Shown here one piece after another: positions 16,375 to 26,172 of a stretch of DNA of 64,000 nt. This DNA comes from an uncultured Christensenella sp. (GTDB taxonomy: Bacteria; Bacillota; Clostridia; Christensenellales; Borkfalkiaceae). Numbering within the stretch: position 1 is the first letter of the stretch; the number at the start of each line of letters is the position of its first letter. Made by a program: the position numbers and the translations under genes. The stretch is from NCBI GenBank assembly GCA_910585235.1, contig CAJUCM010000006.1:15920-79919 (forward strand). The letters are read 5' to 3'. The notes below the pieces were generated by a model. That model made no database searches. It was not told the origin of the DNA and saw only the letters and a list, made by a program, of their open reading frames with translations.

Positions 16375-17649
16375 ATGATAAAGCGAAAAAAAATTTTACT
16401 GTCGCTCCTCTTTGCGGGGAGCTTTTTTCTTTCCTGCACGACGCTGTGCGGTTTCACGTTCGGCAAGGTCAGAAGCGGGGTCGTCGCAAACGGTCTCGAA
16501 GTGGGGGGCATGAGCGTTCGGGAAGCCGTATCGCTCGTGCGGAAAAATATTGTCGAAAATCTGCCCCCGCTCACGATCCTATCGCCTGCGGGAAAGATTG
16601 AAATTTCATATCCCGAACTGTCGTTTACGGACGACGCGGAGACGGTTCTGAAAAACGCGAAAAAGGGCGAGAGCGTCGTGATCCGTCCCGTCAGGCAGTG
16701 GGCGAATGCGGAGAGCCGCATACAGGAGCTGTGCGATCGCTGTGCGCGGCTTGCGGTCGATGCCGAAGTCTCCTTTTCTCCGTCGGGCTTTACTTATAGG
16801 GCGGGGAAGGACGGGCTTGTTTGCGATTACAATGAAACGCTCTCCCGCGTGTTCGACGCGCTTGCGGGGGGCGAGAGGGAAGTTTCGCTTGAAAGCTATG
16901 CGTGCGCGCCCGCGCTCACCGAAGAGATATTGAAAGAGAGGACGAAACGGCTCTCCTCTTATACGACGAATTTCGACGCTTCCAACGCAAACAGGACTTA
17001 CAATATCCGCCTCGCGGCGGAAAAGCTCGCGGGTACGGTCATAGCGCCGCATACGGAATTTTCGTTCAACAAGCGGGTGGGGAAGCGGACGGCGGAGAAC
17101 GGGTTCAAAGAGTCCGTCGTCATCTTCGACGGGCAGTTCGTCAAGGGCGTGGGCGGCGGCGTGTGCCAGCTGAGCACGACGCTCTTCAACGCCGCGCTCC
17201 GCGCGGGAATGCAGATCACGGAGAGCAGAAATCACTCTCTCTCCGTCTCCTATGTACAGCCCTCGCTCGACGCGATGGTCTCCGAGTACAGCGATCTGAA
17301 ATTCTACAATCCGCACGATACGCCCGTCTATCTCAACGCGCGCGTGCAGGGCGGAAGCGTGACGGTGGAGTGTTTCGGCCTCTCCGACGGAATGCGGTAT
17401 GAAACGGAGAGCGTCGTTCTGTACCGCCTTGCGCCGCCCCCTGCGGAGACCGTGGAGGGGGACGAGGAAAAAGTTCTGCGCGCCGAAAAGGAGGGAATCG
17501 CAAGCGAAAGTTACCGCCTTGTGTACGATCAACGGGGCAGACTTTTGAAGCGGGAACTTTTAAGGCGGGATAATTACGCCGTCGTGCGGGGGCTGAATCA
17601 GATCAAAAAACAGGAAGAGCAAACGGAAAATTCTGAAAAAACGGATTAA
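16375..17649 (+). CDS. VanW-family protein with N-terminal peptidoglycan-binding-like domain
   Basis: A 424-residue exported protein. Residues about 6-28 are a signal/anchor helix. Residues about 35-190 match the repeated strand pattern that usually precedes VanW (PG_binding_4-like). The VanW domain covers about 200-345, with the conserved FSFNKRVGKRT and GVGGGVCQLSTTL segments. VanW is found in vancomycin clusters and in many sporeformers and anaerobes; its activity is unknown, but it is taken to act at the cell wall. I choose ATG 16375 with GGAGAGG just upstream over the TTG at 16351. The C-terminal 80 residues are charged and unassigned. Confidence 0.88.
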   Translation: MIKRKKILLSLLFAGSFFLSCTTLCGFTFGKVRSGVVANGLEVGGMSVREAVSLVRKNIVENLPPLTILSPAGKIEISYPELSFTDDAETVLKNAKKGESVVIRPVRQWANAESRIQELCDRCARLAVDAEVSFSPSGFTYRAGKDGLVCDYNETLSRVFDALAGGEREVSLESYACAPALTEEILKERTKRLSSYTTNFDASNANRTYNIRLAAEKLAGTVIAPHTEFSFNKRVGKRTAENGFKESVVIFDGQFVKGVGGGVCQLSTTLFNAALRAGMQITESRNHSLSVSYVQPSLDAMVSEYSDLKFYNPHDTPVYLNARVQGGSVTVECFGLSDGMRYETESVVLYRLAPPPAETVEGDEEKVLRAEKEGIASESYRLVYDQRGRLLKRELLRRDNYAVVRGLNQIKKQEEQTENSEKTD

Positions 17650-17678
17650 AAATTTTTACGAAACCGACGCAAAATGAG

Positions 17679-17707
17679 TTGATTTTTTATTTGTTATCCT
17701 TTATAAT
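17679..17707 (+). promoter_or_regulatory. Promoter of rplS
   Basis: TTGATT at 17679-17684, 17-bp spacer, TATAAT at 17702-17707. The transcript would start near 17714, giving a leader of about 74 nt. Confidence 0.75.
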
Positions 17708-17713
17708 GGCATA

Positions 17714-17784
17714 GTGACTTCGGGCGTTCCGCTGCCGTGGCTATGCCGATACGGGAATGAACGTACTGTTATGGGAGGTAAAGT
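17714..17784 (+). promoter_or_regulatory. Putative L19 mRNA leader
   Basis: The leader can fold: CGTTC near 17724 pairs with GAACG near 17758, and the inner CCGT and ACGG segments also pair. Firmicute rplS genes often carry an L19-binding leader that feeds back on synthesis (Rfam L19_leader). Position and presence of structure fit; the family match itself was not computed. Confidence 0.5.
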
Positions 17785-17787
17785 CAG

Positions 17788-18129
17788 ATGGGACTCATTG
17801 AGGCGATCGAAGCCGAAAACATGAAGGAGAGCGTTCCTCAGTTCAATGTGGGCGACACCGTAAAAGTCGGTTACCGCATTATCGAGGGAGGCAAGGAAAG
17901 AGTTCAGAATTTCGAGGGCGTCGTGATTGCAAAAAAGAACGGCGGCATCAGAGAGACGTTCACGGTACGCAGACTTTCGTTCGGTATCGGCGTGGAGCGT
18001 TGTTTCCCCCTTCATTCCCCGAAAGTAGCTTACATTACCGTCGTAAGAGCGGGTAAGGTACGCAGAGCCAAGCTCTATTATCTGAGAGGGCTTACGGGAA
18101 AAGCGGCGAAAATCAAAGAAAAGAAATAA
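17788..18129 (+). CDS. rplS: 50S ribosomal protein L19
   Basis: A 113-residue protein at the 30S-50S interface. It has the family segments [29 protein letters not shown] and [33 protein letters not shown] lies upstream of the ATG. Usually rplS follows trmD/rimM; here it is a monocistronic unit with its own promoter, leader and terminator. Confidence 0.97.
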   Translation: MGLIEAIEAENMKESVPQFNVGDTVKVGYRIIEGGKERVQNFEGVVIAKKNGGIRETFTVRRLSFGIGVERCFPLHSPKVAYITVVRAGKVRRAKLYYLRGLTGKAAKIKEKK

Positions 18130-18133
18130 GAGA

Positions 18134-18170
18134 AAAACGCGGTCGGCTACAAAGCGACCGCGTTTTGTTT
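18134..18170 (+). terminator. Terminator of rplS
   Basis: A 12-bp stem AAAACGCGGTCG / CGACCGCGTTTT (18134-18145 with 18155-18166) followed by GTTTTG. Confidence 0.88.
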
Positions 18171-18218
18171 TGCAAGGTATGCAGAATCGGACAAACGGTA
18201 AGTAAGGCGGTATGCGAT

Positions 18219-19079
18219 ATGTACGCGGTTGAGAATTATAAAAAAAATATACGCTTTTGCGAACAGTACGAAGAGATATACAGGTTTTTATTGAAGGCTG
18301 CCGATAGAGGCTATAACGAACATTTTCATTGGGCAAGATTTGAATGGATGATGTGCCATAGCTTTTTGGACGTAGATAAACTGACGTCGATCGCAATATT
18401 CAGGGATCGGACAAACAAAATTGTCGGACTCGTTACGTTTGATACAAGTTATGACGACAGAACATATATCATACATTCGGTTTCGGATAAAGAGTTGTTG
18501 AGAGCAATGGTCGAATACGTGATAAAATATGATAATGCGCCGTCGGTCAAGGTTAATTCCAAAGACGTACCGTTAAGAGAGGTTTTGCGGGAATATTCTT
18601 TTGCCGAATGCGACGAAAGTAACTGCGTTTTGGAATTTGATCTGAACAAAAATCTGCAATACCCGATTCCTGAGGGCTATGAAATCAGTCGGGAGCATTT
18701 TGAAATCGACAATTGGAAATATCAGCTTGTGATACACAAAGGATTTGACAATGACGGAATTCCTGAAAAATGGAGCGACGAACTTTTAACGCCGTCCGCT
18801 CATTTTAACGGCGATTTGAAAGTTTTTGCGATCAATGCTTCAAAAGAATATTGTTCGCATTGCGGTATTTGGTATTCGCACGGAGAAACGGCTTATATCG
18901 AGCCCGTCGTCACCGTTCCGCAATGCCGAAAAATCGGTTTGGCAAAAGCGGTGGTTTACGAGGCTTTGAGGCGCGTCAAAAAATCAGGCGCAAAACGGGC
19001 GATCGTTATATCGGATCAGAATTTTTATTACAGAATCGGTTTTGAAAAGTCTTCAAAGTATGATACATGGAATCGCTGA
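18219..19079 (+). CDS. GNAT-family N-acetyltransferase
   Basis: A 286-residue protein. The C-terminal half has the acetyl-CoA binding pattern: PVVTVPQCRKIGLAKAVV (motif A, with Q-x-x-x-x-G-x-A) followed by VISDQNFYYRIGFEKS. The N-terminal half looks like a second, degenerate GNAT fold, with KIVGLVTFD, an arrangement seen in tandem-GNAT proteins. The target is unknown. The ATG at 18219 is preceded by GTAAGGCGG; a TTG reading from 18165 would run into the rplS terminator. Codon use is more AT-rich than neighbours, suggesting later acquisition. Confidence 0.8.
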   Translation: MYAVENYKKNIRFCEQYEEIYRFLLKAADRGYNEHFHWARFEWMMCHSFLDVDKLTSIAIFRDRTNKIVGLVTFDTSYDDRTYIIHSVSDKELLRAMVEYVIKYDNAPSVKVNSKDVPLREVLREYSFAECDESNCVLEFDLNKNLQYPIPEGYEISREHFEIDNWKYQLVIHKGFDNDGIPEKWSDELLTPSAHFNGDLKVFAINASKEYCSHCGIWYSHGETAYIEPVVTVPQCRKIGLAKAVVYEALRRVKKSGAKRAIVISDQNFYYRIGFEKSSKYDTWNR

Positions 19080-19097
19080 ATCACAATGTTGCGGATC

Positions 19098-19143
19098 ATC
19101 AAACAGGGCGGAGATTTTATATGATCTCCGCCCTGTTTGATTT
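19098..19143 (+). terminator. Terminator after the acetyltransferase
   Basis: An 18-bp stem ATCAAACAGGGCGGAGAT paired with its complement at the 3' side (to 19141), followed by TTCTTTC. Confidence 0.85.
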
Positions 19144-19215
19144 CTTTCGGAACCGGATCGTTTGACGAATGCAAGAATCTAATAAAAATTTTTTTCTAAA
19201 AAAGCCGATTTCCTG

Positions 19216-19244
19216 TTTACAATTTTACCGTTATCGGTTAGAAT
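19216..19244 (+). promoter_or_regulatory. Promoter of the PMT-like gene
   Basis: TTTACA at 19216-19221, 17-bp spacer, TAGAAT at 19239-19244; the ATG follows at 19290. Confidence 0.65.
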
Positions 19245-19289
19245 AGGGAATAGTACGTCTATACATTATTATAGGGAAAAAGAAAAGCC

Positions 19290-21371
19290 ATGAAAAACTT
19301 TTTACGGAATTTCAGAAAAATCGCGGGTTTTCCGTTCGTATTTCTCATTATCATGATCCTCTTTCTCGGCATAACGCTGGGAACGGCGGGATCGGTCGCC
19401 TCGTTCGGAAAATCGTTTGAATTGCAGTTTTCGACGGATACGAACTGGTCGTGGGTCGTGTTCGAGGTCTCCGCGCCCAAGACGGTGGACGAGGACGGAA
19501 AAGAAAAGGATATGGACGTGCGCCTGCACGACGTATATATCAGCCTCGGTCAGATCTATTCGAGCGAGGCGACGGCGTCGTTGGAATTGCAGTGGGGTTC
19601 GACCGGTACGGAGGCGGATAACTTTTTCCGCCTGAGCAAGATGAAGACCGCGGTCGTTCATAACCCTTATCATGTGCCCGAAGAGGGGGCGGAGGAGACG
19701 AAGCCGAAGGATTCTGAAAATCACGTCTATGACGCGGCGTACCGCTGGATCGCACCGTTTGGCGTGACCGAACTCGAAGAGACTTCCTCCTACCGCGTAA
19801 TGAGTTCGCCGAAATATTTCAAGCTCGTACTTCCCAAAGTCGGCAATAAATATCAGAGCAGCAATATCCTCGTCAATGAGATCGTATTTATCGGCGAAGT
19901 CTATAAGGATTCCAAGGGGACGGGGGAATATGTCGTCCTTCCCGCCAAAATCGATGCGCGCACTTATGTCCCCGACGCGGACAGAGAAGCGGGGATGGCG
20001 CGCGCGGAAACGCTCATCGACGCGCAGAAAATGCCCGTCGTCTCCGAATCGTCCTATTACCGCTTTGGCGAAGAGGAGCAAAAGATTCTTCATACCGTTG
20101 CAGAAATGCGGATGGGAAACAGTTTTGTTCCGGGCGATACGTACGTCGGCGATACGACCTATAATTCGCTCGGACTCGATCTTGCCTGCCTCGGAACGCT
20201 CATATTCGGCATGAGTCCGTTCGGGTTGCGGTTCTTCAACGTACTCGCTTCGTTCGGGATCCTCGTCGTCGGCTTCTTCTTTGTGAGGAGACTGTTTTCG
20301 GGAAGCGATAAAGCGGGGCTTTCGTTTGCAATTATCTATGCGCTGTGCGGGGTCTCTGTAAGCCTTGCGCATATTGCGTCCCCGATCATGCTCGGCGTGT
20401 TCTTCCTGCTCTTATCGCTCAGCGCGTGTTACCGTTTCTATGCGTCGGGCATGAAAAAACCCTTGGCGCGCGAGACGATCCCGCTTTTGGTTTCGGGACT
20501 TGCGGGCGCGTTGGCGATACTCGTCAACGGCGCGTTCCTCATACCCGTTGCGGGCGTCGTCGTGCTTTTCGGGTTCGGCGTGGCGAAACAGTATAAAAAG
20601 GACCGCCTTGTTCTCGACGAGGCGATTGAATTTGCCGAGGCGGAGCGGGCGAAAGGGATTCCCGCAATTTCCGAAGACGGCGTGGAGAGCGAGGGGAACA
20701 AAAAAGTCAGAACGGCGCTTAAAGCTCGCAGCTACGATATGGCGGCTTCCATTGCCGTGTTCGTATGCAGTCTGGATCTTGCGCTCTTTGTGTTGTCGAT
20801 TCTTTTCGCACTTCCGGCGATTTACGCCGTCGGCAAGATATACTACGGAATTGCGGGGGCAAGCCCCAACATATTCTGGGTTGTAATCCGTCTGTTCTTT
20901 GCAGGTTTTCGCGTTAGCGGCGCGAACGGCTGGAACTATCTGTATCCCGTCTTTACGGGATCGGGCGACAAATACGCCGTGACCCTCGGTATGATGAACT
21001 TTACGGCAAGTCTTTTGGGGCTTCTCGGAATCGCGTTTGCGGTGTACCGCATTGTAAAACTTGCAAAAAATAAAACGCCGTTTACAGGGTATGTAAGCGT
21101 TATGATCCCGCTTGTAGGACTTGCGGTCTCGCTTCTGACGGGCGCGTTCGCGGGCGGCTCCGTCGCGTTCGTGTTCCTTGCCAACCTCTTTGCGTTTATG
21201 CTCGTTGCGGGCGGCGGAGAGCTGTTTCAGGAAGAGGGGGCAAAACAGGCGAAGGCGGTGTTTATCGTCAAGATCGTCGCGCTTGCGCTTTTGGTTGCGT
21301 GTTTTGCGCTGACCGCGGTATTCACGTTCTCCGTGCCGCTTCCGGCGTGGTTTATGGGTAAAATATTTTAA
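19290..21371 (+). CDS. PMT/GT39-like polytopic membrane protein with large extracytoplasmic domain
   Basis: A 693-residue protein: one N-terminal helix (about 13-35), a beta-rich extracytoplasmic part to about 260, then roughly nine further helices. The segment FGMSPFGLRFFNVLAS closely matches the FGM-x-PFGWR landmark of phospholipid-carrier-dependent mannosyltransferases. The catalytic acidic pair and the HPPLGK loop just before it are not conserved: the corresponding residues read YRFGEEEQ and TYNSLGL. It may therefore be a GT39 relative with altered or lost activity. A charged cytoplasmic insert lies near 445-475. Monocistronic or leading into comM, 22 nt downstream. Confidence 0.6.
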   Translation: MKNFLRNFRKIAGFPFVFLIIMILFLGITLGTAGSVASFGKSFELQFSTDTNWSWVVFEVSAPKTVDEDGKEKDMDVRLHDVYISLGQIYSSEATASLELQWGSTGTEADNFFRLSKMKTAVVHNPYHVPEEGAEETKPKDSENHVYDAAYRWIAPFGVTELEETSSYRVMSSPKYFKLVLPKVGNKYQSSNILVNEIVFIGEVYKDSKGTGEYVVLPAKIDARTYVPDADREAGMARAETLIDAQKMPVVSESSYYRFGEEEQKILHTVAEMRMGNSFVPGDTYVGDTTYNSLGLDLACLGTLIFGMSPFGLRFFNVLASFGILVVGFFFVRRLFSGSDKAGLSFAIIYALCGVSVSLAHIASPIMLGVFFLLLSLSACYRFYASGMKKPLARETIPLLVSGLAGALAILVNGAFLIPVAGVVVLFGFGVAKQYKKDRLVLDEAIEFAEAERAKGIPAISEDGVESEGNKKVRTALKARSYDMAASIAVFVCSLDLALFVLSILFALPAIYAVGKIYYGIAGASPNIFWVVIRLFFAGFRVSGANGWNYLYPVFTGSGDKYAVTLGMMNFTASLLGLLGIAFAVYRIVKLAKNKTPFTGYVSVMIPLVGLAVSLLTGAFAGGSVAFVFLANLFAFMLVAGGGELFQEEGAKQAKAVFIVKIVALALLVACFALTAVFTFSVPLPAWFMGKIF

Positions 21372-21393
21372 GGGTTTACGATAGGGAAAAATT

Positions 21394-22917
21394 ATGATTG
21401 CAAAAATTATCTGCTTTGCGCTCAACGGTCTCGACGGGGTTCCCGTCGAAGTCGAAGCGGATGTGAATAAGGGCGTGCCCTCCTATGAAATGGTAGGGCT
21501 TCCCGATACCGCCGTGAAAGAGAGCAAGGAGCGCGTGCGCTCCGCACTCAAAAACAGCGGACTTCTGTTCCCCATGAACAGGATCACCATTAACTTTGCG
21601 CCCGCCGACCTCAAAAAGCAGGGCGCGTCGTTCGATCTTGCGATCGCAGTCAGTCTTTTGAAAGCGAGCGAACAGCTTGTGGGCGCGAACGTTTCGGACA
21701 CGGTGTTCTTGGGCGAGCTTTCGCTGAACGGCGATCTGCGCCCCGTGAACGGACTTCTGCCCATTCTCATTTCGGCAAAGGGGCGCGGTTATCAAAAATT
21801 TATCGTTCCCGTGGGGAATGCCCGCGAAGCGAGCTTTTTGGGCGGCGCGGAAATCTACCCCGCCGTTTCGCTGACGGACGTCGTAAAACATCTGATCGGC
21901 ATAAAACCCATTCTGCCCTTGGAGACGACGGAGTTCGTCGCGGGTGCGAAAGGGAATTATTCCGCCGACCTCAAATTTGTCAAAGGTCAGCCCATGGCGC
22001 GGCGCGCGCTCGAAATCGCCGTCGCGGGCGGGCACAATCTTTTAATGGCGGGTCCTCCCGGAACGGGAAAGACCATGCTCGCGCGGTGCCTGCCCACAGT
22101 CATGCCCGATCTTACGTTTGAGGAAGCGCTTGAAATCACAAAGATACACTCGGTGGCGGGAACGCTCGGAGAAGAGGGGATCGTCACGACCCGTCCCTTC
22201 CGCACCCCGCACCATACGGCGACGACCGTCTCCATGTGCGGCGGCGGAAACCGCGTCGTTCACCCCGGCGAAATCTCGCTCGCGCACGGCGGCGTGCTCT
22301 TTTTGGACGAATTGCCCGAATACAAGCGCAGTACGCTCGAAGCGTTGCGCCAGCCCCTTGAAGACGGAAAGATCACCGTTTCGCGCGCGGGCGGTTCCTA
22401 TACATATCCCTCGCGGTTCATGCTCTGCGCGAGTATGAATCCCTGCCCCTGCGGCAACTACGGCTCTGCGAATCAGACGTGCACCTGCACGCCGTCCGAG
22501 ATACGCAACTACCGCAAAAAGATTTCGGGACCTCTTCTCGACAGGATCGACTTGCAGGTCGAGGTGGACAACGTCACCTATGACGAGCTGACCTCCCGCG
22601 AACGGGCGGAGAGCTCCGCAGAGGTCAAGGCGCGGGTGGACGAGGCGCGCAAGATTCAGCGCGCGCGGTTCGGCGATTACGGGATCGTGACGAACGCCGA
22701 AATGGGCGAGCGGGAAATTTCCGCTTTTTGCGCGCTCTCCGAAGAGGGCGATAAAATCCTGCGGGAGACGTTCGAGAAAATGCACCTCTCGGCGCGCGCC
22801 CGCGCAAGGATCGTCAAGGTGGCGCGCACGATCGCCGACCTCGATTTCAGCGAGAACATTCTCCCGAAGCACGTCTATGAAGCCGCCTCTTACAGGCTCT
22901 ACGATAAATTAAGCTGA
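21394..22917 (+). CDS. comM: YifB/ComM-family Mg-chelatase-like AAA+ ATPase
   Basis: A 507-residue ATPase with an N-terminal Lon-protease-like/ChlI domain (LPDTAVKESKERVRSAL) and a central AAA+ domain: Walker A GPPGTGKT near residue 224 and Walker B GGVLFLDELPE. A zinc-like Cys cluster, NPCPCGNYG...CTCTP, is typical. ComM is a helicase that promotes branch migration during natural transformation. dprA follows 2 nt later, supporting a DNA-uptake or recombination role. Confidence 0.94.
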   Translation: MIAKIICFALNGLDGVPVEVEADVNKGVPSYEMVGLPDTAVKESKERVRSALKNSGLLFPMNRITINFAPADLKKQGASFDLAIAVSLLKASEQLVGANVSDTVFLGELSLNGDLRPVNGLLPILISAKGRGYQKFIVPVGNAREASFLGGAEIYPAVSLTDVVKHLIGIKPILPLETTEFVAGAKGNYSADLKFVKGQPMARRALEIAVAGGHNLLMAGPPGTGKTMLARCLPTVMPDLTFEEALEITKIHSVAGTLGEEGIVTTRPFRTPHHTATTVSMCGGGNRVVHPGEISLAHGGVLFLDELPEYKRSTLEALRQPLEDGKITVSRAGGSYTYPSRFMLCASMNPCPCGNYGSANQTCTCTPSEIRNYRKKISGPLLDRIDLQVEVDNVTYDELTSRERAESSAEVKARVDEARKIQRARFGDYGIVTNAEMGEREISAFCALSEEGDKILRETFEKMHLSARARARIVKVARTIADLDFSENILPKHVYEAASYRLYDKLS

Positions 22918-22919
22918 AT

Positions 22920-23924
22920 ATGTATTCCGATATAGAAAAAGCGATCGTCAATCTGAATTATTTTACGGAAGGCGACTACCGCGAAAAGGTAGTTCGGCTT
23001 CGTAAAATGCTCAAAGAGGGGATTTCGGAAAAGGATATAAAGAGCAAAAAATCAGATAAACTCTTTGCCTTTCTCGAAAAGAAAAACTACTTTGCGGTGA
23101 CGATCGCCTCTTCCGACTATCCCGAAGCGTTGAAGGCGACGGACGAAGCGCCTCTCGTTCTCTTCGGCGCAGGCAACCGAGAACTTCTGAAAAAACGGAA
23201 ATTCTGTATCGTCGGCTCGCGCATAACGCCGAGCTGGGCGGAGGCGGTCACAAAGCGCATTTCGGGAGAGCTTTCCGAAACGTTTACGATCGTCACGGGA
23301 CTTGCCGAGGGCGGAGACCGCGCCGCCATTGACGGCGCGATCGGAAGCGGAAACCTCATCACCGTTTTGCCGTGCGGACTGGACGTATGCTATCCCGCCG
23401 CGCACTATGCGCTGAAAGATAAGATTGAAAAGAGCGGGCTCTTGCTCAGCGAATACTTTTTCGGGGAACAGGCGCGCTCCTATTCCTTTCATGCAAGGAA
23501 CCGCATTCTTGCGGGGCTTGCGGAAGGGGTTCTCGTCGTCTCGGCGGGTGCGCGGAGCGGGACTTCCATTACGGCGGGCAAGGCGCTCGACTACGGGCGG
23601 GACGTGTTCGCGCTTCCCTACAACGTGGGCGTCAGACAGGGCGAGGGGTGCAACGCGCTACTGAAAAAGGGCGCGACGCTCGTGACGGACTCCGAGGATA
23701 TTCTCTCATATTACGGAGTACAAAAGAAAAAGAGAGTCTCCGTTCTGCTTTCCGCGGAGGAGGAAAAAGTTCTCAACGTTTTGCGGGAAGAGGGAGAGCT
23801 GCACACGGCGGTCATCGCCGAGCGCACGGGGCTGAAAATATACGAGGCGACGGCGGCGCTCTCCTCGCTCGAAATAAAAAATCTCGCCGTGAAAGCGGGC
23901 GGGAACAGATACTCGGCATTGTAA
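22920..23924 (+). CDS. dprA: DNA-processing protein DprA
   Basis: A 334-residue protein that loads RecA on incoming single strands. It has the Rossmann-like core: VGSRITPSWAE, VTGLAEGGDRAA, VLPCGLDVCYP, ARNRILAGLAEGVLVV and AGARSGT. A short helical SAM-like domain precedes it and a DprA winged-helix (about 270-334) ends it. The start is close after comM, with only a weak ribosome binding site, suggesting coupling. Confidence 0.95.
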   Translation: MYSDIEKAIVNLNYFTEGDYREKVVRLRKMLKEGISEKDIKSKKSDKLFAFLEKKNYFAVTIASSDYPEALKATDEAPLVLFGAGNRELLKKRKFCIVGSRITPSWAEAVTKRISGELSETFTIVTGLAEGGDRAAIDGAIGSGNLITVLPCGLDVCYPAAHYALKDKIEKSGLLLSEYFFGEQARSYSFHARNRILAGLAEGVLVVSAGARSGTSITAGKALDYGRDVFALPYNVGVRQGEGCNALLKKGATLVTDSEDILSYYGVQKKKRVSVLLSAEEEKVLNVLREEGELHTAVIAERTGLKIYEATAALSSLEIKNLAVKAGGNRYSAL

Positions 23925-23958
23925 AAAAACCAATTATTTGATTCAGGATAGGAGTTTT

Positions 23959-26172
23959 ATGGATTTAATTATTGTGGAATCGCCTTCCAAAGCAAAGACC
24001 ATTGCAAAGTACTTGAACGGGAAATACCGTGTGGATGCGTCGGGCGGACATATCCGCGATTTGCCCGAAAAAAAACTCGGCGTTGCGATCGATAAGAATT
24101 TTGAACCCAAGTACGTCATCACTTCGGGCAAAGAGGAGACCGTCAAACGCCTTGCGGAAGAGGCGAAGCGGGCGGAAAAAGTCTATCTTGCAACCGACCC
24201 CGACCGTGAGGGAGAGGCGATCAGCTGGCACTTACAGACGGTTTTGGGACTCGACGCGAACGAGAAGAATCGGATCGAATTCAACGAAATCTCCCAAAAA
24301 GCCGTCGTTTCCGCCTTAAAAAATCCGAGAACGGTGGATTATAATTTGGTGGACGCACAACAGGCAAGGCGCGTTTTAGACAGACTTGTGGGCTATAAAC
24401 TCTCTCCGCTCCTCAATAATAAGTTGCGCAGCGGGCTCTCCGCAGGCAGAGTGCAGTCGGTGGCGCTGCGCCTCGTCGTGGAGCGCGAGCGGGAGATTCA
24501 GGCGTTCGTTCCCGAAGAGTACTGGAATATCACGGCGGAATTGCAGGACGGCGATAAAAAGTATTCGCCCTTCCGCGCGGCGCTTGAAAAGTACAACCAG
24601 AAAAAGCTGAAAATTTCCAATAAGGAAGAGGCGGAGGCGGCAAAGAACGCGCTTCACGCGGGCGAGTACCGCGTCGAGAGCGTCAAGCGTTCGGTGACCA
24701 AATCGCACGCGCCCGCGCCGTTTACGACGAGTACGTTGCAGCAGGACGCATCCTCCAAACTCGGATTCTCCGCGCCGGAGACTATGCTCATGGCGCAGCA
24801 CCTCTACGAGGGGATCGACTTGGAGGGCGAGGGGCACGTCGCTTTCATTACTTATATCAGAACGGACTCCACGCGTATTTCGTCGGACGCGCAGGCTTCT
24901 GCGCTCGAATTTATCGAACGGGAATACGGCAAGGAATACTGTCCCGAAAAGCCGAACTTCTACGCATCCAAAAAGGGCGCGCAGGACGCGCACGAGGCGA
25001 TCCGCCCCATCGATCTGAAACGCACGCCCGAATCGGTCAAAAAACTGCTCGACAAAAAACACTTCAACGTCTATAAACTCGTCTATGAGCGCTTTATCGC
25101 GTCGCAGATGAGCGAAGCACTCTACGACAGTATGCAGATCGAAATCAAAAACGGCGACTACGGTCTGAAAGCGAGCGGAAAGGCAATGAAGTTCGCGGGC
25201 TATACCGCCGTCTATAAGGACGTGAAAAAGGACGACGAGGAGGAGGCGGGCAAACTGCTTCCGCCCCTCGAAGAGGGAATGCTCCTCAACGAGAACGATC
25301 TCAAAGCGGAGCAGAAATTCACAAAACCGCCCGTCCGCTACACGGACGCTTCCCTCGTCAAAGCCATGGAGGATAAGGGGATCGGGCGTCCCTCGACCTA
25401 TGCTTCGATCATTGCGGTACTCAATAAACGCAAGTACGTCGAAAAAGAGGGCAAGGCGATGAAGCCCACCGAGATCGCGTTTCAGATCACGGATATGCTC
25501 GTCAAGTATTTTCAGGACGTCATGGACGTAGGTTTTACGGCGGACATGGAAAAGAAGCTCGACGAGATCGAGGACGGAGGAAAGGACTGGCGCAGTATCA
25601 TTGCGGATTTCTACCCGCCGTTCGAGGATAAATTGAAATTTGCAAATACCGACGGCGACGAGGTGACCGACATTCTCTGCAATAAATGCGGTTCGCCCAT
25701 GATCAGAAAGAGCGGGAAATACGGCAAATATCTCGCCTGCTCCAACTATCCCGCCTGCTCCAATATCATCAACGAGGAAGAGGACGCCGTCTCGGAGACG
25801 CCCTGCCCCAAATGCGGTGCGATGATGCTCGTAAAAAACGGACGCTACGGCAAATTCCTCGCCTGCCCCAACTATCCCGAATGCAAATCTACTCTCCCGT
25901 TCGGCGAGAAGAAAGAGGATATTTTCGAGGGGGTCTGCCCCGAATGCGGAAAGCCCGCCAAAAAGCTCAGATCAAAGACGGGAAAAATTTATTACGGTTG
26001 CAGCGGGTACCCCGAATGCAAGTTTATGAGTTGGGACGTTCCGCTCGGAACAAAGTGCCCCAAGTGCGGGAGCGCGCTCGTGAGATCCGCATACGGGACC
26101 GTCAAATGCACGAATAAAGAATGCGACTATAAGGAGACCGCCAAGAAAAAAGCGGCGGAAGCCAAAGAGTGA
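23959..26172 (+). CDS. topA: DNA topoisomerase I (type IA)
   Basis: A 737-residue enzyme that relaxes negative supercoils. The TOPRIM domain begins with IVESPSKAKTI and contains TDPDREGEAI. The active-site Tyr is Tyr299 in ITYIRTDSTRIS. The C-terminus has four Cys4 zinc motifs: LCNKCG, CPKCGAMM, CPECGKP and CPKCGSALV. I place the start at ATG 23959 with AGGAG upstream, not the TTG at 23938. The end overlaps the trmFO GTG (GTGA). The comM-dprA-topA-trmFO-hslV-hslU order is a familiar Firmicute arrangement. Confidence 0.96.
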   Translation: MDLIIVESPSKAKTIAKYLNGKYRVDASGGHIRDLPEKKLGVAIDKNFEPKYVITSGKEETVKRLAEEAKRAEKVYLATDPDREGEAISWHLQTVLGLDANEKNRIEFNEISQKAVVSALKNPRTVDYNLVDAQQARRVLDRLVGYKLSPLLNNKLRSGLSAGRVQSVALRLVVEREREIQAFVPEEYWNITAELQDGDKKYSPFRAALEKYNQKKLKISNKEEAEAAKNALHAGEYRVESVKRSVTKSHAPAPFTTSTLQQDASSKLGFSAPETMLMAQHLYEGIDLEGEGHVAFITYIRTDSTRISSDAQASALEFIEREYGKEYCPEKPNFYASKKGAQDAHEAIRPIDLKRTPESVKKLLDKKHFNVYKLVYERFIASQMSEALYDSMQIEIKNGDYGLKASGKAMKFAGYTAVYKDVKKDDEEEAGKLLPPLEEGMLLNENDLKAEQKFTKPPVRYTDASLVKAMEDKGIGRPSTYASIIAVLNKRKYVEKEGKAMKPTEIAFQITDMLVKYFQDVMDVGFTADMEKKLDEIEDGGKDWRSIIADFYPPFEDKLKFANTDGDEVTDILCNKCGSPMIRKSGKYGKYLACSNYPACSNIINEEEDAVSETPCPKCGAMMLVKNGRYGKFLACPNYPECKSTLPFGEKKEDIFEGVCPECGKPAKKLRSKTGKIYYGCSGYPECKFMSWDVPLGTKCPKCGSALVRSAYGTVKCTNKECDYKETAKKKAAEAKE

